Made by a program: the position numbers and the translations under genes. Below are positions 24,691 to 36,311 of a stretch of 64,000 nucleotides of DNA, piece after piece. A model generated the notes under the pieces. The model was not told the origin of the DNA. It saw nothing but the letters and a program-made list of their open reading frames with translations, and ran no database searches. The stretch is from the NCBI GenBank assembly GCA_944548615.1, contig OX155964.1:10168925-10232924 (forward strand), given 5' to 3'. This stretch comes from Micropterix aruncella (Eukaryota; Arthropoda; Insecta; Lepidoptera; Micropterigidae). Each line of letters opens with the position of its first letter. The first letter of the stretch is position 1.

Positions 24691-25429
24691 TAGAATTTAA
24701 TCCCAGAAAAGCATTTTTTACTTGTTCCTTAATTTGCACTAAGCAATTATCATAGTATTTAGGAGTTTTACAAAATCAGAATGTATTATAGACCTTTATC
24801 TATGTATCCGCATATAATTAAAAGATATATAATCTGGCAATAGCGATCCAACGAAGTGAATTTATGTATGAAAATTGACTAAATGTTCGAAAAGTCCCAT
24901 CTACTCTTTTCTTATAACCCCCCATAGTAATCGAAAACAACAAATTTCAAATGCAGGCCCTTCAGTCTTTAACCTTTTATAATTGCGCAATACAACCACT
25001 GCAACATACTCTGATAACAAAATAATAAATTGTAAAATAAGTGTCATTTAATGGATGATAAGACTATCTTCAGTCTACCGACCAGTTGTAAGCGGTTTTC
25101 GGATGAGAGAACAATTAATTGGGATCATTGTGATAGCGAATGCACGAAAAACTCTAAAATATGATTCCGACATTTTTATTGATTGTTTTATTATAATTGA
25201 CCTATCAGAGGATTGCAAAAAATAGGTTATTAGGTTATTATGTCAGTTTAATACACAAAAAATAATGCAAACAGGCCGAAACAAAGACTAAAATTTTAAA
25301 AAGGCCATTTCTCATTATTCCAATTCCAAATATTTAAAATTGATTTATTATTTATTTGCTGGTTTTTTTCGTGGTTTTGACCATTAAGATAAAAAAGTAT
25401 ATAAACGAACGTATTTTTTCCATTTCAGT
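24691..25429. other. AT-rich interval, nothing recognised
   Basis: No reading frame with family resemblance and no clear repeat ends. Confidence 0.4.
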
Positions 25430-26090
25430 ACATATAACTCGGGATCTCTTGAAGGCGACCACCTCCGGCGTCTGGATTTCAAAAGCGACCAATCTCCGGC
25501 GTCTAGATCCTTGGAAGACGACCCACCTCCGGCGTCTGCATCTCTGAAGGCGACCTCAGGGGAGGCGGTATAGGGCAAGCACTGCGGCGAAATTTGGCGG
25601 GCGTCAACCACAGCTACCCTCAGGTTCCGGGAACCTCTGCAGATCCCCGGCGAGAAGTCTTCCGGGCTCAAGCGATGCGGCTGAAGACCAGTGAAGCCAC
25701 CTTTACGGACGTCCGAAGAGTTAAAGCCGACGGAGGCCTCGCAGGCGCGGTGCCCGGACTGGGAGTACTCGCGGGGCTATCCCCTCGTTCCTACGTTTTC
25801 CCCCTGGATCGTCAACGTCAACGTTATTTCATCTAACTTTCATACTTTTATCTCGTCAACGTTTCTCTATTTCGACTTTTATATTTTTATCTGTCCAACG
25901 TCTTTTTATTTTAACTTTTATAATTTTATCTAGACGTTTTGTTGTTTTATCTTTTATACTTTTTTATAAATCTTTCTTAATTTAACTTGCGAAACCTCCT
26001 CAATAAACACAAACTAATACTGAGCTGATTGTTTCCGATTTCTCATTACGGAGCCGACCCTCGCTCGAGATCAGGTCTCTGCTCTTCTCT
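25430..26090. repeat. GC-rich block with short tandem repeats, possible LTR
   Basis: A ~32-bp unit containing CCTCCGGCGTCT occurs three times at 25460-25540. A T-rich stretch and AATAAA at about 26002 follow, with GGAGCCGACCCTCGCTCGAG downstream. The poly(A) signal in a compact GC-rich block resembles an LTR, but no boundaries or second copy were found. Confidence 0.35.
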
Positions 26091-26496
26091 AATTTAGAGT
26101 TACCGGTCATAGTTTACTTTATTCAATCTTCGATTATAATAACGTTAAATTGGTTGATTTTAAGTGTTTCAAGAACGTACGATAGTTACTCGGCGCGGTG
26201 AATATATTGCCGCGGCCGTTATACGAAAATATAGTAATTGACGTTTTCATACCTAAAATAATCTTCGATAAAATCCAAAACTATAAATAACTAAAACTAT
26301 TATTTATAAACGTCACAATGTATACTCTAAAAACTAGTTCACAATAATAATTCTGCTATCGCATAGCAGAACAGAGTACTACTATGTCAAAAGTATGATT
26401 TTAAAGAGAGGTCAAAAACAACGAAATTTCACCTCAAAAGCTTGGTAAACGTTATTTACGTTGTTTTATTTGTATTATTACAATTATAATATTTAC

Positions 26497-27712
26497 TAGC
26501 TGTACCCGGCCATGCATTGCAATGGCCGAGTAGGAAATCACAGCTAAACGAAACCTACAGCTAGTACGAAATCACGATTAAAAAATATGAGGTTCCATAT
26601 ACCAAAAATATAAGGTTAATAGGCCAAGTGATGTCAACGTATTTTGAGAACAGAAAATAGATGAAATGAAAAGAATAATAAATTGAAACATAATTCAAAT
26701 TTCGAAAAACACGTGCACATCGACACTTTTGGGGGATATACCTATGTACGAAATATCGAAGCTCTATCTCTGCTAGTTAGTGCGCAACGTGGCCGATCCA
26801 CCTAAGGAAATAAACGGGCCCCAGCTTCCCCCTCCGCCTTTTCCCTCTCCCTAAGTCCGTCATCTTTTAAAATTTATTGTCACCGGAGTTATACCTGTAA
26901 GACAAATTTCAGCTCGTTCGGATGGCGGAAAGTGAGTTAATTTTTACTTTCAAGATGTGTAGTCAATCAAGACCTCAAAACCGGCGACGAATTAAAGACA
27001 GGGTTTAAAATCGACGAAAATAGAAAATAATAATCTACCTCACGAAATAAACGCTATGGTAAATGAAACAGCTCAGTTCCAACGCGATGCCACACGAAAT
27101 AATTAAATCGAAATGAAATTAATTCTAAATCTATTGATATTAAATTTCACGATTTAATTTGAATTCAAATGAAATTTAATCAACACAGCTCAATTACACC
27201 GCCAATTAGACTAAAAAAAAAGAAAAAAAAGTTAAAAAGACGAACTGAAAAACAATGGCAAAAGAAAAGAATAAACTACATATACTCAGGAAATAAATGC
27301 TATGGTAAAAGATACAGCAATTAAATTAAATGTAAAATAATAAATCAAAATCTATGAAAATTCAATTTAACAACGCAATTATAAACATTGGAAATGATCA
27401 GTGCTAACCATATTATTTACTACTAAATTTGACTTTTCCGGCGTCCGAAAATTGACAGGGATCCAAATGTGACTTCAAAATGGAACACTGTTACCCTCGC
27501 GTTTTCTGCCTACTTCCAAGGCAATGTCACACGAAATAATTAAAAAATTATGTTTGATTAATTACGTATTATTTTATCGATAAATCAATTATTCTAAAAA
27601 ACGCGTCCATTCGAATGCATCGTTTTGTCAAAATTTCATAGCAATCGGTGAAGAACTTTCCAAGATTAGTAACTTCACAGTTACATTTTTATTTATATAT
27701 TTATAGATTACT
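26497..27712 (+). mobile_element. Degenerate retroposon
   Basis: Starts with ACTAGCTGTACCCGGC and ends with AGCAATCGGTGAAGAACTTT, then an AT-rich ATTTATATATTTATAGATT tail. Such ends are common for LINE 3' fragments in Lepidoptera. A related end occurs at about 50845-50885. No reverse transcriptase is left. Confidence 0.45.
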
Positions 27713-28759
27713 CTGTATAATTATTTTATCGAAATTGCTTTAAATTTCGAAGACAACTGATTCCATACTTCTCACGTTAATGACATATTTTACTAGGGTT
27801 TCGTATTTTTATATATTAAGGAAACATAAACTCAAATGAAAATGGGAAAATATTAATAAATCAACTAAACAGTTGCAATTAACATACATTTTTATTGAAA
27901 GGAAATGTTACAACGACAATATTTAATTTCAAATAATCATTCGTTTTTGCCATTTCGAAAACCTGTCATAGTAGCCCATTATTTATGACTTATTCGATTA
28001 GGCATAGTAAAACTCATGAGTTATTTAGTATTGACTTACCTGGAGGAATAAATCCAGTCAATTTCAAATTAAAGAGCTCTGTAGTTCAGCACCTGATGAA
28101 TATAACGAGTAACAATTAAGGCAGTTACAAATTTTCTATTCTTTTAAACATATTATAAAAGTATTACACAGCTGTTTTATATTATAATTATTTTTATAAA
28201 ACTTTCAACAAATAGGTAATGCGTATTACAAAAACATAATGAAAAGCTAACCTTAATTATTACATAATATAAAAATAATCATGATTATAATACAAGTTGC
28301 ATGCGTAAAGCAAGCACATGGAACAAAAATATATACTAAAGAAGACAAAAATAGAAGAAACGGGTGTTTAAAAAAAAGCATTTCGATTACCTATTATAAT
28401 ACAAGTTACATGCATAAAGTAAGCAGTTAGGAAAACATTTTTATACAAAAGAATACAAAAGCAAAAGAAGCACTTTGACTCAGTAATTCTCAACCTGAAT
28501 GACGTGTTAAATATTTCATATCCTGCAATAAAATGAATCCTCGCCCCTTCTACGGCATATTGTATTACCTACAATGTATTATTCGTACAATGTATTAATG
28601 TAATATTCGAAATTTAAATTCTAAGTGTCAACATATTTTAAAATTTTCTCACCTCTAAATAATAATTCAATAATAAATTTATAAGAATATAGTGCAATTC
28701 TACCGTCTGGATTCACTCGAGGTTAACACGGGACGCGTCCCGAAGGATCTTATCGGTCT
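27713..28759. other. AT-rich interval, nothing recognised
   Basis: Repeated TAATACAAGTTGCATGC/TAATACAAGTTACATGC segments (about 28288 and 28398) suggest a small local duplication. No gene seen. Confidence 0.4.
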
Positions 28760-29164
28760 GAGCTGTTCACTTTAAATATTCGACCAGCGTGTCTATGGAC
28801 AAAGTCGACCATCGAAAACAAGCGAGCTGTCGTTACTGGCTGGGGGCACATCGACTTTGCTGAAGATACATCGGACGACTTACTGAAGATGGTGGTGGAT
28901 TTGATTGACCAGCCGACCTGCCGAAGACTATATGCAAAGACTCTCAGAAAGAGGTTACCGCAAGGTATAACGGACGATCAATTGTGCGCTGGAAGCTTAG
29001 AAGGAGGACGATACTCTTGTGGAGGCGATAGTGGTGGACCACCGCAAGTGACGATAGCTGACAACCAATGCCTCTTCAACATAATCGCCGTTACCAGTAT
29101 TGGAAAGAGCCCTTGCGGAAGTGCCAAGGGCATATACACTGCCGTGAAGAGTCATGTGAAATAA
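28760..29164 (+). pseudogene. Chymotrypsin-like serine protease fragment
   Basis: The frame encodes IRPACLW, VVTGWGHIDFAEDTSDDLL, ITDDQLCAG and CGGDSGGPPQ. The last holds the catalytic Ser of an S1 protease with easter/snake-like wording, i.e. a secreted clip-type protease. It stops at SHVK, where the family continues with a Trp-Ile ending. The following sequence in another frame may be the displaced end, implying a small deletion. Upstream exons with the catalytic His and Asp were not found, so this is probably a pseudogene; a last exon of a distant gene cannot be excluded. Confidence 0.7.
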
Positions 29165-29589
29165 ATGGCGTTTTAGGAGTATGTCTACTGCCGGAAAATT
29201 GCCAAAAACTGACGGGGATTTGCCAAAAAGGAAACTATCACAATTTTGTATAATGTCGGAACAATAGACTGTATGCTGTATTCAACACAGCCCCATGAGC
29301 AACAACACGAGATCATCAGAAAACCAGGATAAATCCAATAATGCATCTTCTATATCACCGCCTACTACATCAACTACCAATAAGTCACCAGTCATCTCTA
29401 CAATAGCTCCAGAAAAACCTTGAACATCGCCACAAGCCATAACTACCAATTTCATAAATGACAGTGTGAAAAAACGAACTAAATCCGAAAAAAATAGCTC
29501 AGCAATATTGAGTACAAATTTAACAATGACAGCCATTGCTGTGTTGGCGATTAATTAATTTATTTTATTCTATCTGCATCCAAACTGTT

Positions 29590-29790
29590 CTCTGGTCGTA
29601 ACGGTCTCCGTTCCATCGGGTTCAGAAGAGGGAGGAAGAGAGAGTGCACCCGTGGTCGCGCGCCCACCTGTGCACTATAATATAGCCTGCGCACTTGACT
29701 GCTTCCGAACAGTGGACTCTGAGAAGATTAAAGAATTCACATCTACAATGCAGTCGCTATGGCCGAACACGGCTAGAAGGATATATATAT
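29590..29790 (+). mobile_element. LINE 3' end, lepidopteran type
   Basis: GC-rich tail with GGGTTCAGAAGAGGGAGG, GAGAGTGCACCCGTGGTCGC and GTGCACTATAATATAGCCTG, ending in a TA run at 29780. I recognise this wording from abundant moth and butterfly LINE tails; the call is from memory. No reverse transcriptase is adjacent. Confidence 0.4.
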
Positions 29791-30447
29791 ATATATATTC
29801 GTACAAATTTAGTGTTTGGATTTGTATTATAATGTTATTTATTTATAATTATATATTATACTATCTTAAAATAATAATTTAAAAAAAATTAATTAAGTAC
29901 ATTCATTTATTATAAAATTAAAAGTTTTTTCAAGTTAATTAGGCTAATTGTTACATAAGTTGTATTACTTATTTTAATTACTCTGACCCGCCTAGATATG
30001 GGACAGTTTAGTCCTAGTTAGGTGGGCAATGAACATTAGCTGCATTTCGGTGTTCAATTTTTCCGAGTTACTTATAACATTGATAACAATGGGGCTAAAT
30101 GTACAAAAATAAAATGAATAAAGTATTAAACCATTAAAAAAATGTACTTATGTTTTACTGCTACATATAAATAAATTACCACTTGTGATAATTTACCACA
30201 AGTCTAATCCAAGATAGCTACAACAACGTTTCGAATGAGTACCCAATTACTCATTTGCATATATTTGATTTTATACGTTTAGGTTTAGGCATATTATTAT
30301 CATATCAAAACATAATCTCGGCACTTCTTAGAGATAAAAGAAAATTGTAAATACAAAAGTTGTAGAAAATTGTATGCTGTACAAAATGTGTTCAGACTTC
30401 TTTAGCCGAAACAAATTTTGGGACAATACAAATACCAATACCAATGT

Positions 30448-30562
30448 AGCGTCGGTAGCCCCGCCCCGTTGACAACGGTTCTCCTCGTTGTTATGGAAGT
30501 TAAGCAGCGGCGGGCGCGGTCAGTACTGGGATAAGTGACCGCCTGACTGCGTGATGCTAGAA
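30448..30562 (+). mobile_element. 5S rRNA-derived sequence (SINE3-like or 5S pseudogene)
   Basis: GAAGTTAAGCAGCGGCGGGC, then GCGGTCAGTACTGGGATAAG and GTGACCGCCTG align with the 3' two thirds of 5S rRNA, covering the A box and C box of its internal promoter. The 5' third is replaced by GTAGCCCCGCCCCGTTGAC and the 3' end diverges after CCGCCTGA. That suits a 5S-headed SINE better than a working 5S gene. The ~170 bp that follow may be its body. Confidence 0.65.
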
Positions 30563-31018
30563 ATGCCCACCTAGAAGATGGTGCCAATAGGCAACAATGT
30601 GGGTTCCACAAAAAGGCACCACGAAAGTTTTCACGAAAGTGGGTAAAAAATTATTGGAATATATATTGGAATGGAGATATAAAGGAAAAGCTAGATTTTG
30701 TCTGGTGTAGGTATTCAAGATGGCGGTGAGCACTTGCAAGACAAATTCAAAAACTTGGATTTTAAAGCGAGGGACCAGTATATGACATATTAAAACTTTG
30801 AAAGAATCAGAATAATTCCGATTGCAACCTCTTTTTGCACTAATTGCACTGACCTATAACAGAATAACTCCTTTCAGTGATAATTTGTCACGTTTACAAT
30901 TTTACTCGAGAATATGTACATATACGATTATGTTATGAAGAAAAAAATATTTTTCTAAACTTATTTGTAAATGGAATTTCAAAATCGCAGGAAGGATTGT
31001 TTTTATTATTTCGGCATG

Positions 31019-31660
31019 ATAAAATCGGTTGAGTCACCCTAAGACTTTCCCGGCAAGTAGACAGAGCCCCCCCCCCCCCCCCCCTTCCCTCTCGCCCTCC
31101 TTCCCCTTGCCCCTCGTCCCCCTTTTTTACCCCTCTCTCGCCCCTCCCCGGCATTTTCTCCTATTCAAACCCACCTGCCCCGTGCCACCCCCCCCCCCCC
31201 AGCCTCTTCCGGCGCTTCAATCCTCCTCCTCTCCCCAGTAGTATTTTCGTAGTATTTCAGTAACATTTTCGTTCTATATTTGTAGTATTTTTCGTGGTAT
31301 TAAAATGGTCTTTTTCCAATGTGATGAAATATTTTCTTAAATTTGGCGGAGTTTAATAAATATTTGTGTAGCTTGTATATGAGATATTTCAACCAAAATG
31401 TGGTTTAGGCGCAACAACACATCCGTGTACCGAATTTCAAGTCTTTAAATCCAATATTTCGAGATTGAATTAGGACTAGCGCGACTCCTGGTGGACCGGT
31501 TTCTACCACAATCTTTTCAACTCTTGCCATAGCCAAATTTCAGCTCAATCGGATGAAGCGTTGGGCGCTATCTCTCTCTCACATCTACGCATACACACAC
31601 ACACACACAGACACACAAAAGTGCGTTCACAAAACTTTCCCTCCGCCGGGAAAGTAAAAG
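31019..31660. mobile_element. Dispersed element family (TCACCC...ACTTTCC ends)
   Basis: Left end AAAATCGGTTGAGTCACCCT with AAGACTTTCCCGGCAAG, right end CCGCCGGGAAAGTAAAAG. The copy at 47865-48430 lies in opposite orientation with the same two ends and shared inner phrases about CAGCTCAATCGGAT. It holds C-runs and an AC microsatellite. Non-coding, unclassified. Confidence 0.6.
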
Positions 31661-32212
31661 TTATTTTTCGACTTATTCGGTTCTGCTATACAATAGCAGA
31701 ATCATTAGATATACCTTACTAGGGAAGTGTATGATGAGTTGCATACTTAGAGAATTAGCAAAACATTTCCACTCCTCAAGAAATTTCCATTATTATTAAA
31801 AATGCAATTATAATTACTGCAGATCGGTCATAATGCAAATTGGGCTCATAGGTAATTTGTAAACTGGATAATTTAGGTAACGGTAAAGAAAATGCGAGGT
31901 CCCCTCTTTTGTAAAATTAAATTAAATCAAGTTTAGTTGGTTAGGCACAATACTTTGGACAGCAGCTTAAAATTAAAATAACTGTAAAAATCGTTACTAG
32001 AGTCTCTCCACATAAAATATTTAATAATGGTGGTATGAGTAGGTACCCAAGATACTAAAAACTACAGTTTAATTGTCATGAAATTAAATTATCATGAAAT
32101 AATATAATCATAATTAATATAGTCCTACAAATACATATAGTCATAATTAATAATATAGTCATAATAATATAGTCATAATTAATATAGTCCTACTAATAAT
32201 AATATATAATAT
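31661..32212. other. AT-rich interval
   Basis: Only a small hairpin TTCTGCTAT-ACA-ATAGCAGAA (about 31680) and repeated ATAGTCATAATTAATA units at 32120-32200. No gene. Confidence 0.45.
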
Positions 32213-33016
32213 AGGATAGAAAACGAATTTACCGCGTGAAATTTGTAGCACCCGACGTTTCGGTGACGTTGCAGCCGCCGTTGTCCAGGGTAGACTGAAG
32301 AGCTGTCAATCCGTTGTTTTGCGAGTAAGCAGCGTACCGCTTCCGCCACTGCGTAGGTTATAACGATGGGTGGGGGGCCGGGCTCGGAGCGCGGGAATTT
32401 TGAAAATCCGTCCTGCACACAACACTCACTGTATCCTGTTTTACGTCTTTGCGTTCGGCGTTCGGCGGCGGGAACATTTTAAGAAGAGGGTTCCACGTAG
32501 AAGAGAGTTTGTAACCGTCGTCTCTGTTAAAGTTCGGGGTTCTTCTTATTTCAATGGCTTCCCGGATCATGCGAGGAAAGTAGAATTGTTCTTTGGATAG
32601 CACAATGGGATTTTGAAACTGCATCCAGTGGTTACTTCCGCTATCCAATATATGTTCGCAGATCGCCGATTTTTCTTGATGTGTTCTGACAGTCGCGTGG
32701 CTATGGGCCGTTTCGTTTGTCCAAAGTAGGCTAGACCGCAACTGCATTCGACTTTATACACACCCGGGGTTTGCAGTGGTATTACATCTTTTACAGGCCT
32801 CAAAAATCGAGCTATATTTTGGGTCGGTTTGAAGATCGTTTTTATATCGAATCTGTTTAGCATCTTACTTATTCGATCTGTCACGCCCTTGACATATGGT
32901 AAGAATGCTCTTGATCTGCTCGGTTTCTGAGTTTCGTCTGTATTAGATCGTGTGCGTGTCTCGTGATAGTTACCGTATATATAACTTTGCGTTAATTTGA
33001 TATTAACTTTATGCAT
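32213..33016 (-). pseudogene. Second Penelope-like fragment, GIY-YIG region, frameshifted
   Basis: The minus frame from 33016 holds FLPYVKGVTDRIS, RFLRPVKDVIP and PGVYKVECSCGLAYFGQTKR, then TRLSEHI, the GIY-YIG endonuclease of a Penelope-type element. The protein continues in another frame (SAICEHILDSGSNHWMQF, then EAIEI), so one frameshift separates the halves near 32690. The end at 32213-32300 (TTTACCGCGTGAAATTTGTA) is the same terminal sequence that forms the hairpin at 39413-39574. The family differs from the one at 1630-3474. Confidence 0.78.
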
Positions 33017-33047
33017 TTAAATATATATAGTGATGGTAGAGTGAGTA

Positions 33048-33648
33048 GGGGGAGTCCGGCGGGAGAGTTTACCCGCCCTCCACTAAAATACGCATATTTT
33101 TTTATACTTACATAATTGGTATTTTCTATGAATTGTGTCTTTAAGCTGCACTATTTATCTATATTTTCTCTTAAGAACGTTTGATATAACTTTAATAATT
33201 TGTCAGTTATTAAAGAATTGTCCCAAAAATGATTTTGGCTAATTTCTCCCGCCTGGGTGGGAGACTTTACCCATCAAGTAGGTAAAGTTTTTTTAACTTT
33301 TTTTAAAAGCATTTTTAAAACTATGCCACATTCATAAAATCAATGTATTGTAGGTGTTACTAGGATAAATACACTTGCCATTTATATAGGTAACTTGTTT
33401 GAATCTATTCATACAAAACAACACAAATCAAATGTCCAAAATTTTTAAAATTCACTTACCGCACGGAAAAACACGTTATCACTTCGCACTTCCAAGCCTG
33501 ACTGCCAAATGCAATGGCATTGCGTGAGAGGGACGGGTTGGGTGTGAGACATTTAAGAAGTGCAGCAACGTCGCAATACATTGTGCCACAAAGATTCTAT
33601 GAGCAGTGGCTATTCCCTCCCCCCTGGTAAACTCTCCCTGACTCCCCC
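33048..33648. mobile_element. TA-flanked nonautonomous element, 601 bp
   Basis: Ends GGGGGAGTCCGGCGGGAGAG and, inverted, GGGGGAGTCAGGGAGAGTTT, each bordered by TA. The GGGGGAG start and TA target resemble the pogo-like element at 7423-13138. Internal GGTAAAG/TTTACCC repeats. No ORF. Confidence 0.75.
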
Positions 33649-33660
33649 TATACTGAGATT

Positions 33661-34910
33661 TCTGAAGTGTCCACAACATGATTTAGTAAGGTTGAAATTA
33701 ATCAAAATAAGTAGTTTGCTATAAATAGTACTGCATTATCTGCATACAGATTAATGAAAGTGACATCTTTTTCTATGTGTTTTGTTTATTTGGATACAAA
33801 ATTTTTGTTTGTTCAAATTATTATCTTGAAAAAATGACTCTACCCTGTGGTTAATTTCATCAGTCACACCTGGGAGAAGGCCACTCGAAATTCCTCTCAA
33901 TATTTCTGACGAAACAACTCCTGCGCTACTATCATGTTAGCGGCTCGGCGCAGAGCAAAGTAATCGTTAAGATAAGCGGTGCGGAAGGCGAAAATCCTCT
34001 GAAAGGCGACGCGCACGCACGACCTTCTTCTTCTGAGTTGTTCGAGGATGTAGTGTGACCACGATTTTGGGAAGATTTCTAATACTGGATTACTAAACTA
34101 CCACGAGAATTACGTACTTACTAGACATTCGTAAAAAAACGACATTATTCAGTTCATTTCTGTTCAGTTTATTAAATATTAAAAAAGAAACCTGGTCTGG
34201 TTTAGAATTGACACATATTTCTAATATAAACAATTTATAAATATCGAAATGAAGTTAAAACCATTTTAGGCAATTACTAATTAAATGAACTAACAGAATA
34301 ACTATAATTAAATGGAGTACTATTAATGAAACATGTAGAAATCAATCGATGAAATAATATAAAAAATAGGTATATGTAGGTACATACGTAACAAAACACA
34401 GCTAAAACAAAAATCTATTTAAATTTGAAAAAGAAAAAAGTTCGTTATACAAGACGATAACAAATTAAATGGATAAAACAAATATTTATAGTCGTATTAA
34501 ATCACATTACTAAAATTCTATTTTTTTATTATATAAATTTCTACTTTTTTATTGTATAAAAAACCTAAATAAAATTCTAAAACAATTTCCGGTTTAAAAA
34601 TTAAATTAAAACAAATCAAATTAGAAATTAAAAGAAGGAAAATTAAATTAGAACAAGACATCGATTAAAATTGAAAATAATAAATTAAAATATCACTAAA
34701 ACAATCAAATCAGAAGAATAATAATTAGTCGCATTAAATTTGAAACAAATAAAATTAGAAATAAAAAATTTAAGATATTAAATTACAAGTTATAACCATT
34801 TCAATTCAAAACAAATTAAAATGAGTAGGTTAAAAACAAACAAATAAAAGAATATATAATACTTATAATAACAGGTATCATAATAATATTATAATACTTA
34901 ATATATTATA
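33661..34910. other. Very AT-rich interval, no gene
   Basis: Dominated by AAATTAAA-type sequence from 34130 on. Nothing recognised. Confidence 0.5.
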
Positions 34911-34911
34911 A

Positions 34912-35218
34912 TACTCCCGCCAGATGTACTCCCGCCAGATGTGCCTTAACTTGTCAAAACACTGGGATTACAGGCCACGATATTCTAAGGAGAAACAGTT
35001 GGAATATTAGGGCATTGGGTAAGTTTTAAAGAAAGCAATCAAATGAACAACGAGGTAACGAATAAATAGCAAAGTAAACAATTAATGCTAATAAGTGTTT
35101 AACTTGTTTACCTTGTTATTTATTTGTTACCTCGTTGTTTATTTGATTGCTTTCTTCAAAACTTACCCAATATCATAATATGTTTTGACATGTTTAGGCA
35201 CATGTGGCGAGAGTATAC
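34912..35218. mobile_element. MITE with internal hairpin
   Basis: ACTCCCGCCAGATGT occurs twice at the left end. The outer arm GTACTCCCGCCAGATGTGCC returns as GGCACATGTGGCGAGAGTAT. A second inner inverted repeat (35020-35070 / 35115-35167) contains AACGAGGTAAC / GTTACCTCGTT. Non-coding. Confidence 0.7.
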
Positions 35219-35439
35219 TGTGAGAAAAACCTCCAGCGATCTTTGGTTAAACGGAAAATGCCAGGCTAATTGTATACTACGATAACGTCGTAAAGACACG
35301 TGTAGTGATTTTTTCAAGTAAACTTAAAACAATTCAAGGCAATGATATAACGGTAATACCACTACACTGAATATCAACACATTCTCACGTCGAAATTTAA
35401 GGTTATTTAAGGAGTTTACGTCTTTATTTTTTCTCAGGA

Positions 35440-35990
<551 letters not shown>

Positions 35991-36125
35991 CTCAGTGCGC
36001 TCGTGATGCCCGCCGTCGATCTACATGTCCTGTCCCATAGATCCTTAAACCTGCGGTCACCCGCGCATCTTCGCACAGTTAACTTTAAAAAGTAAAACGC
36101 TGCGCGCGCGTGGGGAGAGGCGCCG

Positions 36126-36170
36126 TTTATAAAAAGAGAGGCTCGACGCGTCGTTATCAACACTAACTAC
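36126..36170 (+). promoter_or_regulatory. Candidate core promoter of the monooxygenase gene
   Basis: TATAAAAAGAG at about 36127 is followed about 30 bases later by TTATCAACACT, a plausible initiator, some 150 bases before the ATG at 36312. The surrounding GC-rich sequence contrasts with the AT-rich flanks. Confidence 0.45.
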
Positions 36171-36311
36171 TCAGGCATTATAGTGTGCGTATTGCAAGAC
36201 TGCAGTTTGCGAGTGCAGAGCGGACGACCTCTATTACATCAGTGTCTATCGATATTTGGTATCGATTTCTAACTCATTGAAGTGTGACTGAGCAGGGATA
36301 TCGTAGCGAAA

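Noticed and set aside
25594..25836. Coding region in the GC-rich block
   Set aside because: Frames on both strands are short and repeat-driven; LTR-like interpretation preferred but weak.
29290..29540. Ser/Thr/Asn-rich plus-strand frame starting MSNNTRSSENQD
   Set aside because: Interrupted by a stop, low complexity, no family resemblance.
32213..32300. Hammerhead in the second Penelope terminus
   Set aside because: GAAACGTC and a possible stem I exist on the minus strand, but the core reads CUGGACA, not CUGANGA.
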